Below are positions 36,074 through 44,212 of a stretch of DNA of 47,390 nucleotides, one piece after another (positions within the stretch are counted from its first letter, which is position 1; each line of letters starts with the position of its first letter). Below the pieces are notes generated by a model. That model searched no databases. It had not been told where the DNA came from and saw only the letters and a list, made by a program, of their open reading frames with translations. The translations under genes were made by a program, and so were the position numbers. Origin of the DNA: DASZHJ01 sp035581425 (GTDB lineage Bacteria; Pseudomonadota; Alphaproteobacteria; ATCC43930; CGMCC-115725); NCBI GenBank assembly GCA_035581425.1, contig DATJVP010000121.1, positions 1 through 47,390 of the forward strand, in the 5' to 3' direction.

Positions 36074-36916
36074 ATGAAATCGATCCTGGCGGTGGTGGGA
36101 GATGGGACAGGGCGGGCGTTGCTGGAAACCGCTCTTCTCGTTGCAAAGCGGTTCAATGGCCGGATCGTCGGCCTCAATACGCTCACGACCGAGTATGCCG
36201 TCGTCTTTGGCGGCGAGATGGGCTTCTCGATCTCCTCCGAGGTCGACCGCACCCTCGAGCGCGAGGGCCAGGAGCGGCGCGAGGCGGCTCGCGCACTCTT
36301 CTCGGCCTTCATGCGCGAGCACGGGGTTCCCGTGGGGCCGGCCGGGCCCGGCGAGCTTAGCGCGGAATGGCGCGAGGAGACGGGACGGCAGAACGCGGTT
36401 GCCGGCAGCTTCGGCCGTATCTTCGATCTCATCGTGGTGGAACGGCCGGAGAAGCTCGCCTCGCTTGCGGAGGCGACCCTCGAGGACGCGCTCTTCGAGA
36501 GCGGACGGCCGGTGCTGATGACGCCGCCCACCGCGCCCACGACAGTCGGCGAGCGCGTCTCGGTCGCATGGAACGGCAGCACGGAGACCGCGCGCACCGT
36601 CGCCTTCGCCATGCCCTTCCTCAAGCAGGCGAAGCAGATCGAGGTGATCACGGTCGAGGAAGGCATGACGCCCGGCCCCTCCGGCGACGAGCTCGCGCGC
36701 TCGCTCGCCCTCCACGGCATTCAGGTGAGCGCGCGTCACGTGCAGGGGCGGGGGCGGACGCCGGGCCAGGCCTTCCTCGAGGAAGCCAAGAACTTCAGCG
36801 CGGATCTCCTGATCAAGGGCGCCTACACCCAGAGCAGGCTCCGCCAGTTGATATTCGGCGGCGCGACTCGTCACATCATCATGGAGGCGACGATTCCGGT
36901 GGTGTTGGCGCATTGA
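36074..36916 (+). CDS. Universal stress protein, tandem UspA domains
   Basis: The 280-residue protein has two UspA-like domains. The first starts MKSILAVVGDGTGRALLETAL and runs to about 150 (IFDLIVVERPEK...). The second is GERVSVAWNGSTETARTVAFA (about 157-280) and ends RQLIFGGATRHIIMEATIPVVLAH, containing the nucleotide-binding G-x2-G-x9-(S/T) type region. Such tandem forms respond to stress in alphaproteobacteria. The ATG at 36074 follows AAGGAG. An upstream in-frame start at 35990 is not used because it lies in the promoter. It is divergent from the dehydratase gene by about 200 bases. Confidence 0.88.
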   Translation: MKSILAVVGDGTGRALLETALLVAKRFNGRIVGLNTLTTEYAVVFGGEMGFSISSEVDRTLEREGQERREAARALFSAFMREHGVPVGPAGPGELSAEWREETGRQNAVAGSFGRIFDLIVVERPEKLASLAEATLEDALFESGRPVLMTPPTAPTTVGERVSVAWNGSTETARTVAFAMPFLKQAKQIEVITVEEGMTPGPSGDELARSLALHGIQVSARHVQGRGRTPGQAFLEEAKNFSADLLIKGAYTQSRLRQLIFGGATRHIIMEATIPVVLAH

Positions 36917-37056
36917 TGGACGCGGCGGCCATTGCCTCCGCGCCGCGGCGACAGCTAGAGTGTGAGTTAACGAGTCAACAACAAGGCTGTGACACGCTTG
37001 CGATGTCCGGCCGTCGGAGGCGAGACCGTCCGCCTTCTCTTTTCGGGGGAATGCCT

Positions 37057-38403
37057 ATGAGACGTTCGTTTGCAGCAACCGCCGCCATAGCCGCGGCGCT
37101 GTCCGTTTGTGCGGGCGCAGGGGACGCCGACGCCTCTGGATTTGCGCTCCGCGAGAATAGCGCCGAGGCGCTCGGCACCGCCTTCGCCGGCAATGCCTCC
37201 TCGGCCACCTTCCTCTCGACGGTATTCAACAATCCCGCGGGCATGACCGAGTTCACGGGCGATCGCGCGCAGGTCAGCGCGAGCGTGATCATGCCGTCGG
37301 AGAAATTCTCCGGAACCGCGAATTCCACGATTCCGTTTGGCCCGTCCTTCCCGATTTCCGGCGGAAACGGCGGCGATGCCGGCAAGCCCGGCTTCGTGCC
37401 CGCGGGCTATGCGCTGCACAGCTTCAGCCCCGACCTTAAGGTCGGCATCGCGCTCACGGTGCCTTTCGGTCTCAAGACCGAATATCAGAGCGACTGGGTC
37501 GGGCGATATTTCGGCATCAAGTCCTCGATCGAGAACTTCGATATCAACCCGAACATCGCTTATCGCGTGAACGACTGGCTTTCGATCGGCGGCGGGGTGT
37601 CCGCGAATTACCTCAATGCGGAGCTGACGCGGGCGATCGATTTGAACGCCGCCAGTGGCAATTTGCCGGGCACGATCCCCGACGCGAGTTTCCGCTTCAA
37701 GGGCGACGATTGGGGTTTCGGGTTCAATTTCGGCGTGCTCTTGAAGCCGAGCGCGGACACGAACTTCGGCGTCGCCTATCGCTCGCGCGTCGTCCACAAG
37801 CTCGAGGGCGACGCGGATTTCTCCAATGTTCCGTGCTCGCGGCAGCTCCCGTTCTGCCTCGATCCCCGGCTTGCGAGCTCCTCGAGCCTCGTCTCGCTCA
37901 ATCTTCCGGGTAACCTCGACTTCAGCGTCACCCAGAAGATCACCGAGAACCTCCGCATCGCCGCAGATGTGCAGTGGACGAACTGGTCGCAGATCCAAGG
38001 CCTCTCGGTCGTCCGCACCAGCGGCCCCGTCGTGACCTCGGTGCCGGAGCACTTCCGCGACACACTCTTCGCATCCGTCGGTGCCACCTACATTTTCCAG
38101 GATACCTGGACCTTCCGCGCGGGCGTCGCCTACGACCAGAGCCCGGTCACGGACGCTTATCGCACGGTGGCGCTCCCCGATGCCGACCGCTTCTGGATCG
38201 CATTGGGGGTCGGCTACAAGTTCAGCGAGGGCTTCTCGGTCGATGTCGGCTACGCGCATATCTTCATTCCCGGCGACGCCAGCCTCAATTCCAGCGTCAA
38301 CAGCAATCTGACCTTTGCGCCTTCGCCTTTCGTCGATCAGATCCGCGGGAACTATTCCTCGCACGTCGACCTGATCTCGCTGCAGACGCGCTTCCGCTTC
38401 TGA
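37057..38403 (+). CDS. fadL: Outer membrane long-chain fatty acid transporter FadL/TodX family
   Basis: The outer-membrane barrel of 448 residues carries hydrophobic molecules such as fatty acids across the outer membrane. The signal peptide (MRRSFAATAAIAAALSVCAGA) is cut probably before SGFAL. Then come NSAEALGTAFAGNASSA, the family's N-terminal hatch segment, and NNPAGMTEF, its hallmark motif. The end QTRFRF closes with Phe, as outer-membrane barrels do. The ATG at 37057 lies 6 bases after GGGGGA. It is the first gene of the plus-strand fatty-acid block, and fadD starts 87 bases downstream. Confidence 0.94.
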   Translation: MRRSFAATAAIAAALSVCAGAGDADASGFALRENSAEALGTAFAGNASSATFLSTVFNNPAGMTEFTGDRAQVSASVIMPSEKFSGTANSTIPFGPSFPISGGNGGDAGKPGFVPAGYALHSFSPDLKVGIALTVPFGLKTEYQSDWVGRYFGIKSSIENFDINPNIAYRVNDWLSIGGGVSANYLNAELTRAIDLNAASGNLPGTIPDASFRFKGDDWGFGFNFGVLLKPSADTNFGVAYRSRVVHKLEGDADFSNVPCSRQLPFCLDPRLASSSSLVSLNLPGNLDFSVTQKITENLRIAADVQWTNWSQIQGLSVVRTSGPVVTSVPEHFRDTLFASVGATYIFQDTWTFRAGVAYDQSPVTDAYRTVALPDADRFWIALGVGYKFSEGFSVDVGYAHIFIPGDASLNSSVNSNLTFAPSPFVDQIRGNYSSHVDLISLQTRFRF

Positions 38404-38404
38404 C

Positions 38405-38461
38405 CCGGTCTCTTTCGGACCGGCGGCCCCGGCCCCCATTGCCATGGGGGTTTCGGGGCCG
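38405..38461 (+). terminator. Two adjacent hairpins between fadL and fadD
   Basis: CCGGTC-N7-GACCGG (38405-38423) starts two bases past the fadL stop. It is followed by a long stem in which CGGCCCCG (38424-38431) pairs with CGGGGCCG (38454-38461) and, inside, CCCCCAT pairs with ATGGGGG around TGCC. No T-run follows. This strong structure could attenuate transcription into fadD or protect the fadL message. Confidence 0.55.
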
Positions 38462-38490
38462 CTACCGTTTGCAGAGGTAAGGACGGCCAC

Positions 38491-40206
38491 ATGGCGATAG
38501 ACACACAGGCATGGCCTTGGCTTGGCTCCTATCCTGCGGATGTCGCCTGGGATACAGGATTCGCCGAGCGCTCCCTGCTGGCCTATTTCGACGACAGCGT
38601 CGCGCAATTTCCGGACCGGCCCTGCCTCGATTTCCTGGGCAAGGGCTACAGTTACCGCGAGGTCGGCGACCTCGTGCGGCGAGCAGCACAAGGGCTGGCC
38701 GCACTCGGCGTCGGGTCGGGAACGCGCGTCGGGTTGATGCTGCCGAACACCCCTTATTACGTGATCGGCTATTTCGCGGTGCTGCGTGCGGGCGGAACCG
38801 TCGTCAACATCAATCCGCTCTATGCCGAGCGCGAGCTGCACCATCTCATCGAGGACTCCGGCGCCGAGGTCGTGCTCACTCTCGACCTCCGTCCGATCTG
38901 GGACGTGCTGGAGCGCTTGCGCGGCCGGACCACGCTCAAGACGGTGGTGACCTGCCCGATGGCGGAGATTCTTCCCTTCGCGAAGAGCCTGCTCTACCGC
39001 GCCTTCCGCCGGCGGCAAAGCGCGCATCCCATGCAGCGCAAGGGCCATGTCTGGTTCGGCGCGCTCGTCGACAACGACGGAAGCATGCCGGCGCGGATAA
39101 TCGACCCCAAGCGCGACGTGGCGGTCCTGCAATACACCGGCGGCACCACCGGCATTCCCAAGGGAGCGATGCTGAGCCACGCCAATCTCGTCGCGAACAT
39201 GGAGCAGTGCCGCGCCTGGTTCCCGCATTTCACGCCGGGCGCGGAACGCACGGTTGCGGTGCTGCCCTTCTTCCACGTTTTCGCGATGACGGTGCAGCTC
39301 AACCTGCCGATCTCGATCGGCGAAGAGATCGTGCTGCTGCCGCGCTTCGAGCTGAACCAACTGCTGAAGACCATCCATCGCAAGCGCCCGACGACCTTCG
39401 CGGGTGTGCCGACGCTCTTCACGGCGATGCTGAGCGCGAAGCATCTCAAGCGCTACGACCTCACCTCGATCCGCTCCTGCATCTCCGGCGGCGCGCCGCT
39501 GCCGGTCGAGCTCAAGGCGCAGTTCGAGGCCTTGACGAGCTGCACTCTCGTCGAGGGCTACGGCTTGAGCGAGACCTCGCCGGTGGTTGCCTGCAACCCG
39601 CTCAGCGGCGTCAACAAGCCGGGCTCGGTCGGCATGCCGCTCCCGGGCACCGTCGTCGAAATCGTCGCCCTCGACGGGAGCGATCGCGTGCTCCCGACCG
39701 GCGAGCGCGGGGAGGTGGCCGTGCGCGGACCGCAGGTGATGCTGGGCTATTGGAAGAACCCCGAGGCGACCGCGCAGGTTCTTCGCAGCGGTCGGCTGCA
39801 CACTGGCGATGTCGGCTTCCTCGACCGCGACGGTTACCTGTTCCTGGTCGACCGCATCAAGGACATGATCAAGGCCGGTGGCTACAACGTCTATCCTCGC
39901 ATGATCGAAGAAGCGATCTACTCCAACCCCAAGGTCAAGGAATGCATCGTGATCGGGGTTCCCGATCGCTATCGCGGCCAGACCATCAAGGCCTTCGTTG
40001 CGCTCCACCCAGGCCAGCACCTCGACGAGGCGGAACTCATCGCCTTTCTCAAGGACAAGCTCTCGCCCATCGAAATGCCGAAGCTGGTGGAATTTCGGGA
40101 AAGTCTGCCTAAGACATTGATCGGAAAGCCTTCGAAGCAGGCGCTGCTCGCCGAGGAGGAGGCCCGGGCGGCGCGTGCGAAACAGGCTGACAAGAGCGGG
40201 GCTTGA
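38491..40206 (+). CDS. fadD: Long-chain fatty acid-CoA ligase FadD
   Basis: The enzyme activates fatty acids with ATP and CoA in two steps at the inner membrane. The 571-residue product has the AMP-binding signature YTGGTTGIPKGAMLSH and the adenylate motif GYGLSETSP. LHTGDVGFLDRDGYLF and VDRIKDMIKAGGYNVYPRM, the fatty-acid ligase (FACS) motif, follow, with the C-terminal catalytic lysine in KTLIGKPSKQ. Length is as usual. It follows fadL across the hairpin region and precedes a MerR-type regulator. Confidence 0.95.
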   Translation: MAIDTQAWPWLGSYPADVAWDTGFAERSLLAYFDDSVAQFPDRPCLDFLGKGYSYREVGDLVRRAAQGLAALGVGSGTRVGLMLPNTPYYVIGYFAVLRAGGTVVNINPLYAERELHHLIEDSGAEVVLTLDLRPIWDVLERLRGRTTLKTVVTCPMAEILPFAKSLLYRAFRRRQSAHPMQRKGHVWFGALVDNDGSMPARIIDPKRDVAVLQYTGGTTGIPKGAMLSHANLVANMEQCRAWFPHFTPGAERTVAVLPFFHVFAMTVQLNLPISIGEEIVLLPRFELNQLLKTIHRKRPTTFAGVPTLFTAMLSAKHLKRYDLTSIRSCISGGAPLPVELKAQFEALTSCTLVEGYGLSETSPVVACNPLSGVNKPGSVGMPLPGTVVEIVALDGSDRVLPTGERGEVAVRGPQVMLGYWKNPEATAQVLRSGRLHTGDVGFLDRDGYLFLVDRIKDMIKAGGYNVYPRMIEEAIYSNPKVKECIVIGVPDRYRGQTIKAFVALHPGQHLDEAELIAFLKDKLSPIEMPKLVEFRESLPKTLIGKPSKQALLAEEEARAARAKQADKSGA

Positions 40207-40243
40207 CGGCGCACTCAACGTGCCCTAACGTCTGCGTCAGAGA

Positions 40244-40261
40244 CCTAACGCGAACGTAAGG
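40244..40261. promoter_or_regulatory. LiuR-like operator overlapping the merR ribosome site
   Basis: CCTAACGCGAACGTAAGG is an imperfect palindrome, with six of nine positions paired, ending 2 bases before the ATG of the MerR gene. Eleven of its 14 central positions fit the TTACGTTAACGTAA-type site of LiuR/MerR regulators as I recall it. TTGACG at 40203 with a poor -10 at 40226 could be the promoter. The site is seen; binding by the adjacent gene product is inferred. Confidence 0.45.
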
Positions 40262-40263
40262 TC

Positions 40264-40719
40264 ATGATCGGAGCCCTCGAGGCCAGAGCGGCGAACGGCG
40301 ATGGGCCGGCTCGCCTCTACTCCATCGGCGATCTCGCGGCGGAACTCGAGGTTTCGCAGCGCGCGATCCGCTTTTACGAGGACCGGGGTCTGCTGAAGCC
40401 GCAGCGCGTCGGCGCCAATCGAGCCTATACCCACGGCGACCGTGCACGGCTCGTGCTGATTCTCAGGGGCAAGCGCCTCGGCTTCAGCCTTGCCGACATC
40501 AAGGAGATGCTCGATCTCTATGATGTCGACTCCGACCACCTGGAGCAGCTCCGTGTCACCCTCGACAAGGGCCGCGCGCGCATCGCCGAGCTCGAGCGCC
40601 AGCGCTCCGAGATCGACGCGACGCTTGCGGAGTTGCGCGAAATCGAAAGCATCGTCCTCAGCATGATCCGTGAGCGGGAGCGCGGCTCCCGCAAGCGCAA
40701 GGAAGGAGACCCATCGTGA
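40264..40719 (+). CDS. MerR family regulator, LiuR-like
   Basis: A regulator of 151 residues. The helix-turn-helix and wing are IGDLAAELEVSQRAIRFYEDRGLLKPQRVGANRAYTHGDRARLVLIL, as in the LiuR group that controls leucine/isovalerate and fatty-acid degradation genes in proteobacteria. LRGKRLGFSLADIKEMLDLYD follows, then a coiled-coil helix (about 85-140) for dimerisation. There are no metal-binding cysteines, so it should sense a CoA thioester or another small molecule rather than a metal. It is between fadD and the thiolase gene, whose GTG overlaps its stop (GTGA). Confidence 0.88.
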   Translation: MIGALEARAANGDGPARLYSIGDLAAELEVSQRAIRFYEDRGLLKPQRVGANRAYTHGDRARLVLILRGKRLGFSLADIKEMLDLYDVDSDHLEQLRVTLDKGRARIAELERQRSEIDATLAELREIESIVLSMIRERERGSRKRKEGDPS

Positions 40720-41852
40720 AGAGCGTGGTCATCGCGGGCTATGCCCGCTCGCCGTTCCATTTCGCCAAGAAGGGCGCACTCACCCGCGTGCGGCCCGACG
40801 ACATGTGCGCCCAGGTGATCGCGGGTCTCGTCGAGCGCGCGAAGATCGATCCCGCGACGCTCGAGGACGTGATCGTCGGCTGCGCCATGCCCGAGGGCGA
40901 GCAGGGCCTCAACATTGCCCGGCTCGCCTCGTTCCTCGCGCATCTCCCGATCACCGTCGCGGGGACGACGGTGAACCGCTTCTGCGGCTCCTCGATGCAA
41001 TCCGTCCACATGGCCGCGGGCGCGATTCAGCTCGACGCCGGCGACGCCTTCATCTGCGCGGGCATCGAGTCGATGACGCGGATACCGATGGGGGGGTTCA
41101 ATCCCTCGCCCAACCGCGACCTCGTCGCGACCTTCCCTGCCGCCTACATGTCCATGGGTGAGACCGCGGAGAACGTCGCTCGCAAATACCAGGTGACGCG
41201 CACCGACCAGGACGCCTTCTCCGCGCGGAGCCACCGCAAGGCCGCCGCCGCGCAATCCGCGGGGAAGCTCGCGGCGGAGATCGTGCCGATCAAGTCGAAG
41301 ACCGGCGCCGTCGACAAGGATGGCTGCATCCGGCCCGACACGACGCCGGAGATTCTGGCGGGGCTGCAGCCGGCCTTCGAGAAGGAGGGCACGGTGACCG
41401 CGGGCAGCTCCTCGCCGCTCACCGACGGCGCCTCGGCGATCCTCGTCTGCACGGAGGACTATGCCAAGCGCAACAAGCTCGAGCCGCTCGCGCGCGTTAA
41501 ATCGATCGCGGTCGCAGGCTGTCCGCCGGAGATCATGGGAATCGGCCCCGTCGATGCGACCAAGAAGGCGCTGAAGCGGGCGGGGATCCAAGCCAAGGAC
41601 CTCGACGTGATCGAGCTCAACGAAGCCTTCGCCTCGCAGGCGATCGCCTGCATGCGCGAGCTCGGCCTCGACGAGGCCAAGGTGAATCTCGACGGCGGCG
41701 CCATCGCGATCGGCCACCCGCTTGGTGCCACCGGCGCCCGCATCACCGGCAAGGCCGCGCAGCTCCTGCAACGCGAGGGCAAGCGCTACGCGCTCGCGAC
41801 CCAGTGCATCGGCGGCGGGCAAGGTATTGCCACCATCCTCGAGCGGCTCTGA
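40716..41852 (+). CDS. fadA: Acetyl-CoA C-acyltransferase (thiolase)
   Basis: Thiolase cleaves 3-ketoacyl-CoA with CoA, releasing acetyl-CoA, the last step of beta-oxidation. The 378-residue product has the acyl-enzyme Cys90 in VNRFCGSSMQS, the conserved histidine in GHPLGATGAR and the second cysteine in CIGGGQG, both near the C-terminus. NEAFASQAIACMRELG lies between. The start is the GTG at 40716 after a GGAAGGAG ribosome site, overlapping the merR stop by 4 bases. It is followed by the fadB-like gene, so degradation of long acyl chains is the likely role rather than acetoacetyl-CoA synthesis. Confidence 0.94.
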   Translation: MKSVVIAGYARSPFHFAKKGALTRVRPDDMCAQVIAGLVERAKIDPATLEDVIVGCAMPEGEQGLNIARLASFLAHLPITVAGTTVNRFCGSSMQSVHMAAGAIQLDAGDAFICAGIESMTRIPMGGFNPSPNRDLVATFPAAYMSMGETAENVARKYQVTRTDQDAFSARSHRKAAAAQSAGKLAAEIVPIKSKTGAVDKDGCIRPDTTPEILAGLQPAFEKEGTVTAGSSSPLTDGASAILVCTEDYAKRNKLEPLARVKSIAVAGCPPEIMGIGPVDATKKALKRAGIQAKDLDVIELNEAFASQAIACMRELGLDEAKVNLDGGAIAIGHPLGATGARITGKAAQLLQREGKRYALATQCIGGGQGIATILERL

Positions 41853-41868
41853 GACGGGAGGCACTGTC

Positions 41869-44193
41869 ATGACGGCGATCCGCAAGGCGGCGGTGCTGGG
41901 CTCGGGCGTGATGGGTGGCGGCATTGCCGCGCACATCGCCAATGCCGGCGTGCACGTAGTCCTCCTGGACATCGTCCCCAAGAACGCGAACAACCGAAAC
42001 CAAATCGCGGAGGCGGCACTCGACCGACTCAAGAAATCCGATCCCGCAGCCTTCATGCATCCGAAGGCCGCGCAGCTCGTGACCCCCGGCAATCTCGAGG
42101 ATCACCTGCCGCTCCTCAGCGAATGCGACTGGATCGTCGAGGCCGTGCTCGAGGATGTCGCGGTGAAGCACGCGACCTACGAGAAGATCGAGAAGCATCG
42201 CAAGGAGGGCTCGATCGTCTCCTCGAACACGTCGACCATTCCCTTGGGCGATCTCGTCGAGGGCATGCCCGAGCGCTTCCAACGCGATTTCCTGATCACG
42301 CATTTCTTCAATCCCCCGCGCTACATGCGGCTCCTGGAGATCGTGCGCGGAACCAAGACGCGTGCCGACGCCGTCGCCGCCGTCGAGGAATTCTGCGACG
42401 TGAACCTCGGCAAGGGCGTCGTCCACTGCAAGGACACGCCGGGCTTCATCGCGAACCGCATTGGTGGCATGTGGATCCAGTCGGCGCTCGGCGCTGCCAT
42501 GGATCTGGGCCTCACCGTCGAGGAGGCCGACGCCATTATGGGCCGGCCCTTCGGATTTCCGCGGACGGGCGTCTTCGGGCTCCTCGACCTCGTGGGCATC
42601 GACTTGATGCCGCACATCGCGGCGAGCATGCAGCGCACGTTGCCGCCCGACGATCTCTACATCCGCAATCTTCGCGACCCCGAGCTCATCCGCAAGATGA
42701 TCGCGGAGGGCTACACCGGGCGCAAAGGCAAGGGCGGGTTCTACCGCATGGTCAAGTCGGCGGAGGGACGCAGCAAGGAATCGCTCGACCTCAAGACCGG
42801 CGCTTACCGCAAGCCCATGACGCCGGAGCTCGAGAGCATCCGCGCGGGCAAGCGCGATCTCCGCGCGCTCCTCGCGCATCCCGATCGCGGCGGCGAGTAC
42901 GGCCGGCGCGTCGCGGCGCTCACCCTCACCTATGCCGCGGCTTTGGTGCCGGAGATCGCCGACGACATCGTCGCCGTCGACGAGGCGATGCGGCTCGGCT
43001 ACGCCTGGAAATGGGGGCCCTTCGAGCTTCTGGACAAGATCGGCGTCGATGCCTTCATCGCGGGGCTCGAGCGGCAGAAGCTTGCGGTGCCGCCGCTGCT
43101 TGCGAAGGCCAGAGGCCGCACCTTCTATCGCACCACCGACGGCCAGCTCGAATTCCTGGGCGTCGATGGCCAGTATCGGCCTGTTGTCCGCAGACCAGGC
43201 GTATTGCTGCTCGAGGACATCAAGCGGAAGTCGAAACCCGTCGCGCGCAACGGCTCCGCCAATCTCTGGGACATTGGCGACGGCGTCTACTGCCTGGAGT
43301 TCCGGAGCAAGATGAATGCCCTCGATGGGGACATCCTGGACCTCCTGGCGAAGGCGCTCGATACGGTAAAGCGCTCCGGGAAGGCGCTCGTCATTTACAA
43401 CGAGGGCACGAACTTCTCTGTCGGCGCCAATGTCGGCTTGGCGCTCTTCGCCGCGAACCTCGCGCTCTGGCCTGCGATCGAGGAGCTGGAGACGAAGGGG
43501 CAGAACATCTTCAAGAAGATGAAATACGCTGCCTTCCCCGTGGTGGCGGCGCCCTCGGGCATGGCGCTGGGCGGCGGCTGCGAGATTCTCCTGCACTCGG
43601 GCGCCGTGCAGGCACATGCCGAGACCTATGCAGGCCTCGTCGAGGTCGGTGTGGGTCTGGTGCCGGGCTGGGGCGGCTCCAAGGAGCTGATCATGCGCCA
43701 CGTCCTCAACAAGAAGCGCGCGAGCGGGCCGATGCCCGCGCTCTCCGCAGCCTTCGAAACGATCGGTCTTGCCAAGGTCGCGAAATCCGCCGCCGAGGCG
43801 CGGGACATGCTGATCCTCCGCGAGAGCGACGGCATCACCATGAACCGCGACCGCCTGCTCGCGGACGCCAAGGCGAAGGCACTGGCACTCGCCAAGGAGT
43901 ATCATCCACCGAAGGACGAGCCGATCCACCTGCCGGGCCCGACGGGTGCCGCGGCGCTGGGGCTCGCGCTCCATGACCTGCATCTGCAGGGGAAGGCGAC
44001 AGACTACGACATGGTGGTCGCGGGAAAGCTCGCGCGCGTGCTCAGCGGCGGCGACACCGACATCACCGACGAGATCACCGAGGACAAATTGCTGGGCCTC
44101 GAGCGCGAGGCCTTCCAGGCGCTGATCCGAGAGCCGCGCACCCTCGCGCGGATCGAGCACATGCTCGACACCGGCAAGCCGCTCAGGAACTGA
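41869..44193 (+). CDS. 3-hydroxyacyl-CoA dehydrogenase/enoyl-CoA hydratase bifunctional protein (FadB/FadN-like)
   Basis: A 774-residue chain in the order NAD-binding domain, C-terminal dehydrogenase domain, crotonase domain, the reverse of E. coli FadB and as in FadN-type proteins. The Rossmann glycine motif is GSGVMGGGIA (about 11-20). EAVLEDVAVKHATYEKIE and SNTSTIPLGDL precede the active-site FLITHFFNPPRYMRLLEIV. The crotonase part (from about 470) shows YNEGTNFSVGANVG and PSGMALGGGCEILLHS. It catalyses hydration and oxidation of enoyl-CoAs. It follows the thiolase by 16 bases and precedes fadE by 19. Confidence 0.93.
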   Translation: MTAIRKAAVLGSGVMGGGIAAHIANAGVHVVLLDIVPKNANNRNQIAEAALDRLKKSDPAAFMHPKAAQLVTPGNLEDHLPLLSECDWIVEAVLEDVAVKHATYEKIEKHRKEGSIVSSNTSTIPLGDLVEGMPERFQRDFLITHFFNPPRYMRLLEIVRGTKTRADAVAAVEEFCDVNLGKGVVHCKDTPGFIANRIGGMWIQSALGAAMDLGLTVEEADAIMGRPFGFPRTGVFGLLDLVGIDLMPHIAASMQRTLPPDDLYIRNLRDPELIRKMIAEGYTGRKGKGGFYRMVKSAEGRSKESLDLKTGAYRKPMTPELESIRAGKRDLRALLAHPDRGGEYGRRVAALTLTYAAALVPEIADDIVAVDEAMRLGYAWKWGPFELLDKIGVDAFIAGLERQKLAVPPLLAKARGRTFYRTTDGQLEFLGVDGQYRPVVRRPGVLLLEDIKRKSKPVARNGSANLWDIGDGVYCLEFRSKMNALDGDILDLLAKALDTVKRSGKALVIYNEGTNFSVGANVGLALFAANLALWPAIEELETKGQNIFKKMKYAAFPVVAAPSGMALGGGCEILLHSGAVQAHAETYAGLVEVGVGLVPGWGGSKELIMRHVLNKKRASGPMPALSAAFETIGLAKVAKSAAEARDMLILRESDGITMNRDRLLADAKAKALALAKEYHPPKDEPIHLPGPTGAAALGLALHDLHLQGKATDYDMVVAGKLARVLSGGDTDITDEITEDKLLGLEREAFQALIREPRTLARIEHMLDTGKPLRN

Positions 44194-44212
44194 GGCGCGA
44201 AGGAGAGCGAGC

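Noticed and set aside
36367..37050. The 228-codon N-terminal extension of the FadL frame
   Set aside because: It overlaps the universal stress protein gene, and the FadL signal peptide begins at 37057 with its own ribosome site.
36967..40218. A 1083-codon open frame on the minus strand across fadL, the hairpins and fadD
   Set aside because: It is antisense to two well-identified genes, has no domain resemblance and is explained by high-GC codon bias, which removes stop codons from the antisense frame. It would also have to cross the fadL-fadD gap.
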